The notes below the pieces were generated by a model. That model worked only from the letters and a program-made list of their open reading frames with translations, did no database searches and was not told the DNA's origin. A stretch of 64,000 nucleotides of DNA from JASGDC01 sp047605865 (GTDB lineage: Bacteria; Actinomycetota; Actinomycetes; Actinomycetales; Micrococcaceae), in NCBI GenBank assembly GCA_047605865.1, contig JASGFC010000003.1, positions 1 to 64,000 on the forward strand, read 5' to 3'. Made by a program: the position numbers and the translations under genes. Below, in pieces: positions 8,163 through 17,150 of this stretch. Position 1 is the stretch's first letter. Every line of letters begins with the position of its first letter.

Positions 8163-8507
8163 CTATTGAGCAGGTACATAGAGCCTCTCCCCTGGAGAAA
8201 TTACAGTATTGTTTAAGTTATTCAGTTTCATGATGTCACTCATTACATCTCTAACGTCTCGATGTAACTCTAAATTTTCAGCAACAGTCCAAAGGCTTTG
8301 CCCTGAGTGTACTGCCACAGATGGTTGATTCGCATCTGTAGCAGAAGCATTTGGAGCCAAAACCATTGATAACAAAACGAAGAGGAAAACAACTATTGCC
8401 GTTAATAGAGGCAGTCCTATGAGAATAAAACGCCCTCGGCGAGTTAGAGTTACTTTAGATTTTTTTACTGTAACGCTTTGGTGAAAACTAGTAGCTAGGG
8501 AAGACAT
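8163..8507 (-). CDS. Membrane-anchored LysM protein, candidate SOS cell-division inhibitor
   Basis: This 114-residue protein has a basic N-terminus, one membrane segment (about 27-49) and a single LysM peptidoglycan-binding domain (about 64-112; VAVHSGQSLWTVAENL ... ISPGERLYVP). A small LysM membrane protein divergent from lexA is the actinobacterial arrangement seen for ChiZ (Mycobacterium) and DivS (Corynebacterium), which block septation during DNA damage. A good SOS-box dyad lies 32 bases upstream of the ATG. The ribosome binding site is AAAGGA. The inhibitor role is inferred from context. Confidence 0.82.
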   Translation of the reverse strand: MSSLATSFHQSVTVKKSKVTLTRRGRFILIGLPLLTAIVVFLFVLLSMVLAPNASATDANQPSVAVHSGQSLWTVAENLELHRDVRDVMSDIMKLNNLNNTVISPGERLYVPAQ

Positions 8508-8538
8508 TTTCGAATCCTTTCGTAAGTAATCTCAATAT

Positions 8539-8554
8539 TAGAATATGTGTTCTA
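8539..8554. promoter_or_regulatory. SOS box (LexA site) proximal to the LysM gene
   Basis: TAGAATATGTGTTCTA is a 16-bp near-palindrome fitting the actinobacterial LexA site GAACnnnnGTTC with one mismatch. It is 32 bases upstream of the LysM start codon. Confidence 0.65.
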
Positions 8555-8598
8555 TTATTGCAAGATATATTCGAAATTTTTTATTTTCGCCACAAAAT

Positions 8599-8614
8599 TC
8601 GAACATATCTTTGA
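8599..8614. promoter_or_regulatory. Second SOS-box-like site in the lexA control region
   Basis: TCGAACATATCTTTGA matches the TCGAACnnnnGTTCGA form at all but two of the fixed positions. It lies 45 bp from the first box and about 125 bp upstream of lexA, so it may serve lexA autorepression or a distal promoter. Confidence 0.45.
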
Positions 8615-8738
8615 ATTTCAGTACTTCTTGCTTTACATTGGAAGTAAGAAGATGAAAATTCTTAACACTTAAGATTTAACCAACGAGCACTGACAATATG
8701 GTTTATCGCCTGTCAATACAGCAAAAGAAGGATCTACA

Positions 8739-9395
8739 ATGACTTGGCAAGAACTTACAGATAGGCAACGCAAAATTCTATCTGTCATAGAAAACAACAT
8801 CGAGGACAAGGGTTACCCTCCAAGCATGCGTGAAATTGGCAATAAAGTAGGTCTTGCTTCCCTTTCTTCAGTAACACATCAGTTAAATCAACTTGAAAAA
8901 AATGGTTACATCAGAAGAAATCCAAAGTTGCCTCGTGCCATGGAAATTTTGAAACCTTCTATGAAGAAAACAGTCAAATCTCGTCTCGAAACAGCCTTAA
9001 CACAAATCAATGATGCCACCGAAAATGTGTCAATTCCTCTCGTAGGCCGTATCGCAGCTGGAACCCCAATCCTTGCAGAGCAACATGAAGAAGATACCAT
9101 GCAATTGCCTCGGCAACTCGTGGGCAACGGCGAACTTTTTATGTTAAAAGTTCAAGGTGATTCTATGATTGATGCTGCAATCTGTGATGGGGACTATGTG
9201 GTCGTTCGTCAGCAAGCTACTGTCGATAACGGTGAAATCTGTGCTGCTCTTCTTGACGATGAAGCAACAGTTAAAACCTTTAAAAAACGTGATAATCACG
9301 TCTGGCTGCTTCCGCAGAATACCCAATATGAACCAATTTTAGGTGATGACGCAAAAATAATGGGTAAAGTTGTTTCCGTACTTCGCAGTTTATAA
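8739..9395 (+). CDS. lexA: SOS repressor LexA
   Basis: This full-length 218-residue LexA has an N-terminal winged helix (about 1-70, RQRKILSVIENNIEDKGYPP then SMREIGNKVGL), a linker, and an S24 peptidase domain. The self-cleavage site is Ala107-Gly108 in GRIAAGTP, and the catalytic pair is Ser142 (GDSMID) and Lys179 (ATVKTF). It represses SOS genes until activated RecA promotes cleavage. The ribosome binding site GAAGGA precedes the ATG. It is divergent from the LysM gene, with two LexA-like sites between them. Confidence 0.97.
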   Translation: MTWQELTDRQRKILSVIENNIEDKGYPPSMREIGNKVGLASLSSVTHQLNQLEKNGYIRRNPKLPRAMEILKPSMKKTVKSRLETALTQINDATENVSIPLVGRIAAGTPILAEQHEEDTMQLPRQLVGNGELFMLKVQGDSMIDAAICDGDYVVVRQQATVDNGEICAALLDDEATVKTFKKRDNHVWLLPQNTQYEPILGDDAKIMGKVVSVLRSL

Positions 9396-9542
9396 ACTTC
9401 AGTAAAATTTCAAACAGCCCTTTCATAGCTTTTAACCACTAAGTAATATCTGTAATGAAAGCATTACAAGTAGCTTTCTGATTAGACACTCATCATCAAG
9501 ACTCCTAGAATTGAGAAAATCGAAACTTGTAGGAGGGATGAG

Positions 9543-11108
9543 ATGAACATTTGGCAAACAAAAGCTATTGAGGATTCAATTAAAGATAGCTCTTCAGAAG
9601 GACGCACACTTAAACGTAGCCTCAATGCCCTCGATTTAGCCATCATGGGTGTAGCTGTTGCCATTGGTGCTGGTATTTTCTCTGTTGGAGCAAAAGCTGC
9701 TGCAGTATACGCTGGACCAGCAGTCATTCTCTCTTTCATTCTTGCTGGTATTACCTGCGCTTTAGCTATTATGTGCTACGCAGAGTTCGCAAGTAGCATG
9801 CCTGTAGCTGGAAGTGCTTATACCTACACCTATACAACAATGGGAGAACTACTGGCCTGGATTATCGGCTGGGATCTTATTCTAGAGCTTTTAACAGCAG
9901 CAAGTGTTATTGCTAATTACTGGGGCATTTACCTTTCTAATGTGTTTGAGATATTTGGTATTAACATTCCATCATCAATCCATTTCGGTGGTCTTGAATT
10001 AACGTGGGGCCCTTTTATTATTGTCACAATTTTCACTTTCTTGTTAGTAAAAGGTACCAAACTTTCTTCACGTGTTAATACAATTTTTACCCTGTTGAAG
10101 ATTGGTATCGTTCTTTTCGTTATTATTGTTGGTGCTTTCTACATTAAAACTGCAAACTACCATCCATTCATTCCACCTTCACAGGCAGCACAAGCTGGCT
10201 CAACTGGATCAGACGTGTGGGGACAACCATTGCTTCAGTTCATTTCTGGCATGCAACCAGCTCACTACGGAATAATGGGTATCATGAGTGGTGCTGCTCT
10301 TGTATTCTTTGCTTTTATCGGTTTTGATATCGTTGCTACCTCAGCAGAAGAAGTTGAAAACCCTCAAAAGAATTTACCTCGTGGAATCTTTGGTGGTTTA
10401 GCAATTGTAACTACGCTTTATATCCTTGTTTCACTAGTTGTTACAGGTATGGTTCCATATACTGAACTAGCTAAAGCAAAAGACCCTTCATTATCAACTG
10501 CATTCATGGAAGTAGGGGCTAATTGGGCTGCTTCAATTATTGCTCTTGGAATTCTTATTGGTCTTACTACAGTTATCATGGTGTTACTTCTTGGTCTTTC
10601 TCGCGTTATCTTTGCGATGAGCCGTGATGGACTTTTCCCATATAGTTGGTCAAAAACTTCTGACGAAGCTAAAACTCCTGTTGGAATTCAAATTGCTGCT
10701 GGTCTCATCGTAGCTTTTATTGCCGGGTTTACAAATGTTGGTGTCCTAGAAGAAATGATCAACATTGGTACAATGTCTGCCTTTGTCTTAGTAAGTGTTG
10801 GAATTATTATCTTGCGCAAGAAACGTCCAGACCTTAAAGCCTCTTATCGTGTGCCGTTTAGTCCTGTAATTCCTATCCTTTCAGCAGTACTTTGTCTTTA
10901 TCTCATGTTGAACCTCACCACTTTAACGTGGGTACGTTTCATCGTATGGTTAATCATTGGTTTAGCAGTTTACTTTGGTTACGGAGCTAAGCATTCTCGT
11001 TTGTCGATGAAGAAAAACGGCCAACTCCCACTTGAGGAGAGCAATACTTCTGTTATTAATGAACTTGATCCTTTGACAAACTCGCATGGTACAAGGACCG
11101 AACGATAA
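9543..11108 (+). CDS. Amino acid permease, APC superfamily (cationic amino acid transporter-like)
   Basis: This 521-residue protein has about 12-14 membrane segments and the APC helix-1 motif AIMGVAVAIGAGIFSVG (about 33-49), GFDIVATSAEEVENPQKNLP in the helix 6 to 7 region and PVGIQIAAG later. It resembles the YhdG/CAT subgroup that imports amino acids, often cationic ones, in exchange or with protons; the substrate is not certain. A strong AGGAGGG lies five bases before the ATG. It is followed after three bases by the LOG-like gene, probably in one operon. Confidence 0.9.
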   Translation: MNIWQTKAIEDSIKDSSSEGRTLKRSLNALDLAIMGVAVAIGAGIFSVGAKAAAVYAGPAVILSFILAGITCALAIMCYAEFASSMPVAGSAYTYTYTTMGELLAWIIGWDLILELLTAASVIANYWGIYLSNVFEIFGINIPSSIHFGGLELTWGPFIIVTIFTFLLVKGTKLSSRVNTIFTLLKIGIVLFVIIVGAFYIKTANYHPFIPPSQAAQAGSTGSDVWGQPLLQFISGMQPAHYGIMGIMSGAALVFFAFIGFDIVATSAEEVENPQKNLPRGIFGGLAIVTTLYILVSLVVTGMVPYTELAKAKDPSLSTAFMEVGANWAASIIALGILIGLTTVIMVLLLGLSRVIFAMSRDGLFPYSWSKTSDEAKTPVGIQIAAGLIVAFIAGFTNVGVLEEMINIGTMSAFVLVSVGIIILRKKRPDLKASYRVPFSPVIPILSAVLCLYLMLNLTTLTWVRFIVWLIIGLAVYFGYGAKHSRLSMKKNGQLPLEESNTSVINELDPLTNSHGTRTER

Positions 11109-11111
11109 CTC

Positions 11112-12221
11112 ATGACTAGATCAGCACTTTACCAACGTATACCTCGAACTATTGATATTGAAAATACTAAGGATTTGGCACATTTGTTGCAAAAAAATCC
11201 AAGCTCAATTCGTGGGTGGTGTTTTCAGTCTTTAGATTTGAAAAATTACGAAAAAGAACTCGCTAGTAAGAAAGTTCGTGGTTCGCTTTTCCTTGGTTGC
11301 AACACCACTGCAGAATTTGAAAAAACCATGAGTGCCAGAGGTGCTTTACTCTTTCCACAAATAAAGAAAGAACCTTTTAACCAGTATCGGGCAGACCTGT
11401 ATAGCTATAAAGAACTGTACAATACTTTTCCTTATGAAAAGAGCTACGATGCCAATGTATACGCCTGGTCTCGTACTATTGCAAAAGACAAAAATTCGAT
11501 TGATGCCTCACTTGCAACAACGCTTCACGATCACGCTATGTCAGATGCCTTGAAAAAATTTACTGATAAAACTAGTTCTAAGATTGTAGGTGTTATGGGT
11601 GGGCACGATATGGATCGTGGCACTGAAGAGTATACACAAGCCTGCGAGCTAGGGAAAAAACTAACACAAGCTGGATTTATCGTGGCAACTGGAGGCGGTC
11701 CAGGGGCAATGGAAGCTGCAAATTTAGGTGCACTTTATGTTAATGAAGATCTACAAGAACCACTCAAACAATTGGCAACAGTTCCTAATTTTAAAGAAGG
11801 TATAGACCCTTGGGCTCGCGTTGCCTATGAAGTTGCTGAAGCTGCTAAAAAACCAGGTGAATCTCTAGGAATTCCAACGTGGTTCTATGGTCATGAACCA
11901 CCTAATATGTTCGCTACCCAAATTGCAAAATACTTTGATAACTCAATTCGTGAAGCAACCTTACTAGATGACTGCAAAGCTGGAATTATATACTTACAAG
12001 GGGCAGCTGGAACAGTTCAAGAAATTTTCCAAGCCGCTTGTGAAAACTATTATGCTTCTGGAAGTCAAGTTGCTCCTATGATTCTTGTAGGTAAAAAATA
12101 TTGGAGCGAACAATACCCTGCTTGGCAGTTACTTTCTGCACTAGCAAAAGGCCATGATATGGAAGAAAAAATTGCTTTAGTTGACTCTATGGATGAGGCG
12201 CTCGAAAGGATAGAACAATGA
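11112..12221 (+). CDS. LOG-like Rossmann-fold protein
   Basis: This 369-residue protein carries a central LOG/MoCo-carrier-like Rossmann domain: IVGVMGGHDMDRG (about 157-169), ATGGGPGAMEAAN (about 194-206) and, in place of the usual PGGxGTxxE, LQGAAGTVQEIFQA. LOG enzymes hydrolyse nucleoside monophosphates such as cytokinin riboside 5'-phosphates; the changed second motif keeps G-x-GT-x-x-E, so activity is plausible. The N-terminal 150 residues are extra relative to short LOG proteins. Its stop overlaps the HAD gene start by four bases. The true substrate is unknown. Confidence 0.75.
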   Translation: MTRSALYQRIPRTIDIENTKDLAHLLQKNPSSIRGWCFQSLDLKNYEKELASKKVRGSLFLGCNTTAEFEKTMSARGALLFPQIKKEPFNQYRADLYSYKELYNTFPYEKSYDANVYAWSRTIAKDKNSIDASLATTLHDHAMSDALKKFTDKTSSKIVGVMGGHDMDRGTEEYTQACELGKKLTQAGFIVATGGGPGAMEAANLGALYVNEDLQEPLKQLATVPNFKEGIDPWARVAYEVAEAAKKPGESLGIPTWFYGHEPPNMFATQIAKYFDNSIREATLLDDCKAGIIYLQGAAGTVQEIFQAACENYYASGSQVAPMILVGKKYWSEQYPAWQLLSALAKGHDMEEKIALVDSMDEALERIEQ

Positions 12222-13090
12222 GTACACCTTCTTTTGGACTCCTTCTAGATGTTGATGGCCCTCTTGCAAGTCCCATCACTCGAAAAATTTCAATTCCTTC
12301 TATTACTCAAGACTTAATAACTTGTGCAAGCTACGGGATTCCCGTTATCTTTAACACAGGTAGGTCTGATACTTTTATTAACGAACAAGTTGTTCAACCT
12401 CTTCTTGAAGCTGGCTTTCCACAAGAAGCCACAATGTATGCAGTCTGTGAAAAAGGCGGTACGTGGGCTACAATAACTTTCCGAGGTATGGGGAAAGTAG
12501 AAATTGATCGCGATAAAGCAGTGCCACAAAATTACATTGATGCTGCACGTACTTTAGTAAATAATAAATACTCAGAGTATATGTTTTTTGATGAAACAAA
12601 ATACACCATGGTTTCTGTTGAACAACATGAAGGTAGCGATAGCAAAGAATACTTACAGCAGCAAAAACTCTATGATAAAGATGCTTTAGAGCTCTTTCGA
12701 GAACTAGGAATTCCTGCCAGTCTCAATGATGAAAAAAGTTCAGATGAAGAAGCTGAGTTCATTATTGAACCAACTATTATTTCTACCGATACTCAATCTG
12801 TAAAAGTTGGTAAAGATGTTGGTGCGCAAAGAGCAGTTGAGCTTTTAAAATCTACCCATGCAATCCCACACCAATGGTACTCTGTTGGCGATTCACGCAG
12901 TGATTACGCAATGTCGGATTGGCTCTATGAGAATGGATTTGATTCAATCTTCGTTGATGTTCGTCCTGCTGATGGTGTACCTGAAAAACCTTATAAAATA
13001 GTAACGTATGACTCTCTAAGCAATGATGCAGCTGGTGCAAAATTCCTGCAAGAGAGAGTTGCTGACCTCAAGTCTAAATCCAACTCATAA
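12218..13090 (+). CDS. HAD superfamily hydrolase (Cof-like)
   Basis: This 290-residue protein has HAD motif I LLLDVDGPLAS (8-18), motif II FNTGRS with Thr and Arg, a Lys in GKDVGAQRAVELL for motif III, and motif IV SVGDSRSDYAMSDWL. The long insert between motifs II and III fits a C2-cap Cof-type sugar-phosphate or nucleotide phosphatase. It is cytosolic. Translation is probably coupled to the LOG-like gene by an ATGA overlap, which suggests a shared phosphate-ester salvage or clean-up job (inference). Confidence 0.8.
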   Translation: MSTPSFGLLLDVDGPLASPITRKISIPSITQDLITCASYGIPVIFNTGRSDTFINEQVVQPLLEAGFPQEATMYAVCEKGGTWATITFRGMGKVEIDRDKAVPQNYIDAARTLVNNKYSEYMFFDETKYTMVSVEQHEGSDSKEYLQQQKLYDKDALELFRELGIPASLNDEKSSDEEAEFIIEPTIISTDTQSVKVGKDVGAQRAVELLKSTHAIPHQWYSVGDSRSDYAMSDWLYENGFDSIFVDVRPADGVPEKPYKIVTYDSLSNDAAGAKFLQERVADLKSKSNS

Positions 13091-13105
13091 GGTAAAATAA
13101 GCACT

Positions 13106-13327
13106 ATGGAAATTAAAATTGGTATTCAAAATACGCCACGTGAACTTGTCATTGAAACCGAGGATGACATTGATGCTATCCAAGATACAATAATTCAAGC
13201 ACTTGATAGCAGCGTATTAACACTCAAAGATTCAAAAGGAAAAACAACTATCATCCCTAGTAAACATATTTCTTACATAGAAATTGGTGCTGAAGAACAT
13301 CGCCAGGTTGGCTTCGGCGCTCTATAG
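13106..13327 (+). CDS. DUF3107 family small protein
   Basis: This 73-residue protein matches the actinobacterial DUF3107 family in size and pattern (MEIKIGIQNTPRELVIET at the start, HISYIEIGAEEHRQVGFGAL at the end). The family has no established function and typically sits beside RNA helicase and RNase genes, as here. There is no Shine-Dalgarno sequence; TAAAAT at 13093-13098 ends seven bases before the ATG, so the message may be leaderless with its own promoter. Confidence 0.85.
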   Translation: MEIKIGIQNTPRELVIETEDDIDAIQDTIIQALDSSVLTLKDSKGKTTIIPSKHISYIEIGAEEHRQVGFGAL

Positions 13328-13339
13328 CGAGACGCAATC

Positions 13340-14881
13340 ATGCCATGTCATAAGGTTATAGTTCCCAAGAGAGAACTCTCAGAACTTAACGCCGTCTTTG
13401 CTAGTATTCGTAGTGATAATAATCTTATTGTAGATTTCCCTCCGGAAGTTCAACAATACGCTGCACACATGGCAGCTAACCCGCCTTTACCAGATCAAGA
13501 CTGTACTGATATTCCTTTTGTCACTATTGATCCACCAAGTTCAATGGATCTAGATCAAGCTGTTTACATGGAGCGAAGCGACAATGGCTATATTGTCTAC
13601 TATGCCATTGCTGATGTGCCTGCTTTTGTGGAACTAGGTAGTGTTCTAGATACAGAAACGTTAAAGCGTGGTGAAACAATTTACACTCCAGATGTGAATG
13701 TGGCACTACATCCAACCATTTTGAGTGAAAATGCAGCAAGTTTATTGCCAGACCAAATTCGTAGTGCCTACGTGTGGAAATTTGATCTTGACCATGATGC
13801 TAATGTGCTCAAAACAGATTTGCAACGTGCAAAAGTGAAGTCTCAAGCAAAATTGAATTATGACATTGTCCTTCAAGAAATTGAAAAGGGTACCGCTGAA
13901 GATAATATAGCTCTTCTCAAAGAAATTGGAATCAAACGTCTAGCTTTAGAAGAAAAACGAGGTGGAGTTTCCCTCAATACACCTACTGAAGAAATAGATC
14001 ATGATGGTAAAAACTATGTCCTTAACTATCGTGCCCCTGCTCCTTCTGAAGCATGGAATGCCCAAATTTCTCTTATGACGGGTATGGAAGCTGCGAAAAT
14101 CATGATTGAAGGTAAAGTGGGAATTCTTCGCACAATGCCTGCTCCTGCCGAAGAAAACATTCAACGCCTACGTCGTATAGCCAATGCTTTACATCAGTCG
14201 TGGAAAGAAAATGTTTCTTATGGAGATTACATCAAAACTCTCAATCCAGAAAACCCGAAACACGCAGCAATTTTATACGGTGCAAGTGCTCTTTTCACAG
14301 GTGCAGCTTATACCTACTTTGATGGCCAGCTACCTGAATTGACTACACAAGCTGCTGTGGCAGCTCCTTATGCGCACACTACTGCCCCACTACGCAGGTT
14401 AGTTGACCGCTTTGTACTTCCAATTTGTGATGCACTTAAAAATAACAAGGAAATTCCTCAAGAGCTTAAAGATACAGCCGCTAAAGTTCCAGACATTTTG
14501 CAAGCAAGTGATGTACTTGCCAGCAAAGTGAATAAAGAATGCATTCACGCCGTCGAAGCTGCTGTTTTGAAAAACCGTGTTGGCGAGACATTCCAAGCTA
14601 GCCTTCTCTCTATTCGAGATAAAGGCAAACAGGGAATTATTCAAATCCACGACCCTGCTATAGAAGCTAATTGTAAAGGGCCTTTCAATGGTAAAGACAC
14701 TTTAAATGTGAAACTTCTTACAGCAGATGTTGAAACGTACTCTGTGAAGTTCGCTAATGCAGATGCTCCAGAAAATACTCAAGAAAATCAAAATTCTCCA
14801 GAAAATACAACACTACACGTTAAGAACCCAAAGCAAACTACTGGGCAGTCTCCTATACAAACTGCTCACCAAGCAGAATAG
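13340..14881 (+). CDS. RNB-domain ribonuclease (RNase II/R family)
   Basis: This 513-residue enzyme consists mainly of an RNB catalytic domain. The metal-binding motif is DPPSSMDLDQA, in which the first three catalytic Asp are kept and the fourth position of the E. coli RNase II motif is Gln; I recall DLDQ as usual in this short actinobacterial subgroup. It lacks recognisable cold-shock and S1 domains. It degrades single-stranded RNA 3' to 5' in the cytosol. The last 40 residues are Gln/Asn/Thr-rich and likely disordered. The helicase gene starts six bases later, suggesting a functional RNA-decay pair. Confidence 0.88.
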   Translation: MPCHKVIVPKRELSELNAVFASIRSDNNLIVDFPPEVQQYAAHMAANPPLPDQDCTDIPFVTIDPPSSMDLDQAVYMERSDNGYIVYYAIADVPAFVELGSVLDTETLKRGETIYTPDVNVALHPTILSENAASLLPDQIRSAYVWKFDLDHDANVLKTDLQRAKVKSQAKLNYDIVLQEIEKGTAEDNIALLKEIGIKRLALEEKRGGVSLNTPTEEIDHDGKNYVLNYRAPAPSEAWNAQISLMTGMEAAKIMIEGKVGILRTMPAPAEENIQRLRRIANALHQSWKENVSYGDYIKTLNPENPKHAAILYGASALFTGAAYTYFDGQLPELTTQAAVAAPYAHTTAPLRRLVDRFVLPICDALKNNKEIPQELKDTAAKVPDILQASDVLASKVNKECIHAVEAAVLKNRVGETFQASLLSIRDKGKQGIIQIHDPAIEANCKGPFNGKDTLNVKLLTADVETYSVKFANADAPENTQENQNSPENTTLHVKNPKQTTGQSPIQTAHQAE

Positions 14882-14887
14882 AGAACA

Positions 14888-16252
14888 GTGTCGGAAACAT
14901 TTGCGGATTATAACGTTGACCAACGCATCATAGCCTCATTAGAAGCAGATGGTATTACTCAACCTTTTCCCATCCAAGCTCTTACTTTGCCCATCGCACT
15001 TGATGGCAAAGATATTATTGGACAAGCTCAAACTGGTACAGGTAAAACCTTAGGGTTCTGCATCCCATTACTACAAAAGATTTATACATCACCAACTAGT
15101 TCTAAACCTCGTGCTTTAGTTGTAGTGCCTACTCGAGAATTAGCTGTTCAAGTTGCCGAAGATATCGAACAAGCATCTTCTGCTAGCCCTATCCGCCTTG
15201 CTTGTATCTATGGTGGAAGGTCTTATTCTCCTCAAGTAGAGCGCATCAAAAAAGGTGTGGATATTGTTGTGGGTACCCCTGGTCGCCTTCTTGACTTAGT
15301 TCAACAAAAACTTCTTGACCTTTCAGAAGTTGATGCTATTGTCCTTGATGAAGCGGATCGGATGCTTGATCTTGGTTTTAGTAAAGATATTGACGAAATC
15401 TTCTCTTTAGTCAAAAAGGATAGACAAACAATGCTGTTTTCAGCAACTATGCCTGTAGAAGTGTTAGGTATTGCACGTACTTATATGAATCAAGCAATGC
15501 ATATTAGGGCCGAGCACGATAAAACTTCCTCTGGTGCAACCAATAAAAACATTAAACAATTGGTATACCGTTGTCATGCCATGGACAAAGATGAAGTACT
15601 CGGACGCTTGCTTCAAGCAGAAGGACGTGGCCGTACCATTATCTTTAGTAATACTAAACGAGCTGCTTCACGCCTAGTAGACGAACTAAAATCGCGAGGT
15701 TTCAATGCTCGACCGCTTCATGGTGATATGAATCAAGAGGCTAGAGAGAAATCACTCAAGGCTTTTAAAAATGGTAAATGCGACATACTCGTTGCCACTG
15801 ATGTAGCTGCTCGTGGCATTGATGTTGACGATGTAACACATGTTATTAATATGCAGTGTCCTGAAAATGAAGAAGCTTATGTTCACCGTATTGGACGTAC
15901 TGGACGTGCTGGAAACGATGGCACCTCAGTAACTTTTGTTGATTGGGAATTTATCCACCAGTGGTCTTTAATTAATAAAGCCCTCAAACTTGATATACCA
16001 GAACCTATTGAAACATACTCAACGTCAGATCACTTGTTCTCAGATTTGAGTATTCCAGCTGGAACTAAAGGACGTTTAAAGACTGCTCCACAAGAAAAGA
16101 AGCCTCGTCACTCAAATACAAAGCACTCTCAAAAACGTAACCGCCACCGTCATGATAATAAACAGCAGACTCAGAAGAATCAGCAACAAACTGAGCGTAA
16201 ACCAAGAAGAAATCGTCAGCGAAAACGTCGTGTCATTAAACATGAAAGCTGA
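14888..16252 (+). CDS. DEAD-box RNA helicase
   Basis: This 454-residue helicase shows the Q motif (FPIQALTLPIAL, about 27-38), motif I AQTGTGKT (47-54), PTRELA, DEAD (154-157), SAT (185-187) and HRIGRTGRAG. The C-terminal 80 residues are a Lys/Arg/Gln/Asn-rich basic tail suited to RNA binding. It unwinds RNA with ATP. The start is a GTG. It sits between an RNB exonuclease and a PHP phosphoesterase, and its last codons overlap the PHP gene start by 11 bases, pointing to an RNA-turnover operon. Confidence 0.95.
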   Translation: MSETFADYNVDQRIIASLEADGITQPFPIQALTLPIALDGKDIIGQAQTGTGKTLGFCIPLLQKIYTSPTSSKPRALVVVPTRELAVQVAEDIEQASSASPIRLACIYGGRSYSPQVERIKKGVDIVVGTPGRLLDLVQQKLLDLSEVDAIVLDEADRMLDLGFSKDIDEIFSLVKKDRQTMLFSATMPVEVLGIARTYMNQAMHIRAEHDKTSSGATNKNIKQLVYRCHAMDKDEVLGRLLQAEGRGRTIIFSNTKRAASRLVDELKSRGFNARPLHGDMNQEAREKSLKAFKNGKCDILVATDVAARGIDVDDVTHVINMQCPENEEAYVHRIGRTGRAGNDGTSVTFVDWEFIHQWSLINKALKLDIPEPIETYSTSDHLFSDLSIPAGTKGRLKTAPQEKKPRHSNTKHSQKRNRHRHDNKQQTQKNQQQTERKPRRNRQRKRRVIKHES

Positions 16253-17081
16253 TCTTCATACTCATTCCTTAATTTCAGATGGAACTGATACTCCTGCAGA
16301 ACTTGTTCAAATTGCACATCAGGCAGGCATCAACACCCTTGCTCTTACAGATCATGACACGATGGCTGGTTGGGAAGAAGCACAAAATGAAGCCGCTAAA
16401 TGTGGAATAACGTTTATACCCGGTATTGAAGTTACTTCACGATTAGGTAATAAATCTGTACATGTGCTTGCTTATCTGCCAGATCCAGAGCATGAAGAAC
16501 TTCATGAAGTTTTAACAAAAATGAAAAATTCTAGGCTACATCGTGCTCGGAAGATTGTTTCAAATCTTGAAAAGGACTTCCCTGACCTTAACTGGGACTA
16601 TATTGAATCACTTTACGGTGAACAAATTAATCATGGTAAATCTTTAGGAAAACCGCTTATTGCTGATGCAATGATTCAGCGTGGTTATTTTCCAGATAGA
16701 ACGGCAGCGTTTAAGAAGGTTCTTCATTCAAATTCGCCTTATGTTATCCCTCAAGAAGCCATGACACCTCTAGCAGCTGTTAAACTGATTCGCAAGGCTC
16801 ATGGGGTTCCGGTTGTTGCACACTCAAGGAGCATTGAACGAGGCGAAGAAGTACCGTTTAGCTATTTAGAACAGTTAGTGGATGCTGGCATGCTGGGTAT
16901 TGAAAAAGACCATCGTGAGCATAATCAAGAGCAAAGAATGTTACTTGAAAAATTCGCACAAAAACATCATCTCATTGTTACAGGGTCTAGCGATTACCAT
17001 GGAAAAGGTAAGCCTAATCTGATTGGTGAAAATACTACAAGTGAAGAGAATATAAGGCGAATTCTTTCCTACCAGAAATAG
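16242..17081 (+). CDS. PHP-domain phosphoesterase
   Basis: The 279-residue protein begins MKADLHTHSLISDGTDTPAE, the metal-binding start of PHP domains (His6, His8, Asp14), with ALTDHDTMAGW, FIPGIEVTSR, VVAHSR and TGSSDYHG as further metal-ligand motifs. Relatives (YciV/RNase AM type) hydrolyse 3',5'-nucleoside bisphosphates or trim RNA 5' ends. The frame is open 90 bases further upstream inside the helicase gene, but the PHP domain must start at this ATG. It probably belongs with the upstream RNB and helicase genes. Confidence 0.9.
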   Translation: MKADLHTHSLISDGTDTPAELVQIAHQAGINTLALTDHDTMAGWEEAQNEAAKCGITFIPGIEVTSRLGNKSVHVLAYLPDPEHEELHEVLTKMKNSRLHRARKIVSNLEKDFPDLNWDYIESLYGEQINHGKSLGKPLIADAMIQRGYFPDRTAAFKKVLHSNSPYVIPQEAMTPLAAVKLIRKAHGVPVVAHSRSIERGEEVPFSYLEQLVDAGMLGIEKDHREHNQEQRMLLEKFAQKHHLIVTGSSDYHGKGKPNLIGENTTSEENIRRILSYQK

Positions 17082-17090
17082 GGTTTTATT

Positions 17091-17112
17091 ATTGTAACAA
17101 TTCTGTTACAAT
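17091..17112. promoter_or_regulatory. Perfect dyad upstream of marC, candidate operator
   Basis: ATTGTAACA and TGTTACAAT form perfect 9-bp arms around ATTC, 39 bases before the marC ATG. There is no T-run after it, so a protein-binding site overlapping the promoter is more likely than a terminator. TACAAT at its 3' end could itself be a -10 box. Confidence 0.5.
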
Positions 17113-17150
17113 TAAATCTGATTATTCATACAAAGGAAAGAAGGTGAACA

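Noticed and set aside
16152..16241. Upstream extension of the PHP gene inside the helicase
   Set aside because: PHP proteins begin with the metal-binding MKxDLHTHS segment, which starts at 16242.
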